Source: Verrucomicrobiota bacterium (GTDB lineage Bacteria > Verrucomicrobiota > Verrucomicrobiia > Verrucomicrobiales > Akkermansiaceae). From it: a DNA stretch of 7,150 nucleotides. Positions within the stretch are counted from its first letter, which is position 1. Each line of letters opens with the position of its first letter. A program made the translations under genes and the position numbers. Under the pieces are notes generated by a model. The model was not told the DNA's origin, made no database searches, and saw nothing but the letters and a program-made list of their open reading frames with translations. The DNA lies in NCBI GenBank assembly GCA_009885905.1, contig VFJU01000056.1, forward strand, positions 1 through 7,150, given 5' to 3'. Positions 6,813 through 7,150 of this stretch are shown here, piece after piece.

Positions 6813-6835
6813 ACGTATTCTGTCAGAGATTTGTT

Positions 6836-7150
6836 CTACATTTCAGCCGCTTTGGCGATTTGTAAAAGCTTGGCTTCCCCAAGATGGGGACCGAGAATTT
6901 GTAGCCCGACAGGTAGCTTAGTTCCACTGCCAGAATCCACCGTGCCACATGGGACGGAGATGCCTGGAATCCCTGCGAGGTTTGCAGCGATAGTGAATAT
7001 GTCTGCTAGATATTCTTGCAAGGGATCTTCAGTAAGCGTTCCAATTTTTCTAGCAGGACTTGGGGCGACAGGAGAAAGAATTGCATCAACGGTTAGAAAA
7101 GCATTTTCAAAGTCGCGACGGATTAACGTGCGGACTTTCTGCGCGCGGTC
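6836..7150 (-). CDS. gatA: Asp-tRNA(Asn)/Glu-tRNA(Gln) amidotransferase subunit A, partial (C-terminal end only)
   Basis: GatA is the amidase-signature subunit of GatCAB, which releases ammonia from glutamine and passes it to GatB to convert misacylated Glu-tRNA(Gln) or Asp-tRNA(Asn) in the cytoplasm. Only the last 104 residues are present; the frame is open to the right edge. Visible blocks are [15 protein letters not shown], then [17 protein letters not shown], then [28 protein letters not shown], then [25 protein letters not shown] before the TAG at 6838-6836. These match the C-terminal region of GatA better than other amidase-signature enzymes, in particular the [23 protein letters not shown] stretch. 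The Ser-Ser-Lys catalytic triad would be in the missing N-terminal part. It converges on mutS with a 40-bp gap. An unrelated amidase is possible but much less likely. Confidence 0.9.
   Translation of the reverse strand, partial: DRAQKVRTLIRRDFENAFLTVDAILSPVAPSPARKIGTLTEDPLQEYLADIFTIAANLAGIPGISVPCGTVDSGSGTKLPVGLQILGPHLGEAKLLQIAKAAEM

Noticed and set aside
1..7150. CRISPR arrays, insertion sequences, tRNA or rRNA genes, prophage genes
   Set aside because: No spaced direct repeats, transposase-like frames, terminal repeats or tRNA-like cloverleaf sequence were noticed on either strand. Coding density is accounted for by seven recognisable genes.

Overview
The window carries chromosomal, housekeeping-type bacterial DNA. 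There is no sign of a phage, transposon, integron or CRISPR array. A lipid A biosynthesis gene (lpxB) implies a Gram-negative envelope. An organism in or near the Verrucomicrobiota would fit best. That placement is an inference from the combination of bactofilins, lpxB, an asparagine/glutamine amidotransferase (gatA), moderate-to-high GC and the lack of Shine-Dalgarno sequences. No marker here proves it.

Layout, left to right. At 1-829 (minus) lies the N-terminal three quarters of lpxB, cut by the left edge. A 165-bp divergent intergenic region with a possible hairpin follows. Then come five genes on the plus strand, all in the same direction: a single-pass membrane protein with TPR-like helices (995-1732), a classic bactofilin (1782-2348), a second bactofilin-like protein preceded by two predicted zinc ribbons (2393-3229), quinolinate synthase nadA (3251-4186) and the mismatch repair ATPase mutS (4300-6795). 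The gaps are 49, 44, 21 and 113 bp, so the first four could be one transcript; mutS has a longer leader holding a perfect 9-bp inverted repeat. After a 40-bp convergent gap, the C-terminal end of gatA (6836-7150, minus) runs off the right edge.

Functionally the window mixes envelope or cell-shape genes (lpxB, TPR membrane protein, two bactofilins) with core metabolism and maintenance genes (nadA for NAD synthesis, mutS for repair, gatA for tRNA amidation). The three genes at 995-3229 are the most plausible functional unit: a membrane-anchored TPR protein beside two polymer-forming scaffold proteins.

The part most worth a second look is the zinc-ribbon bactofilin. Lesser points are the mutS leader hairpin with an anti-Shine-Dalgarno-like loop, the absence of Shine-Dalgarno sequences at all six visible starts, and a MutS that ends just after its clamp-binding motif. 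I did not find a clear undescribed multi-gene system.
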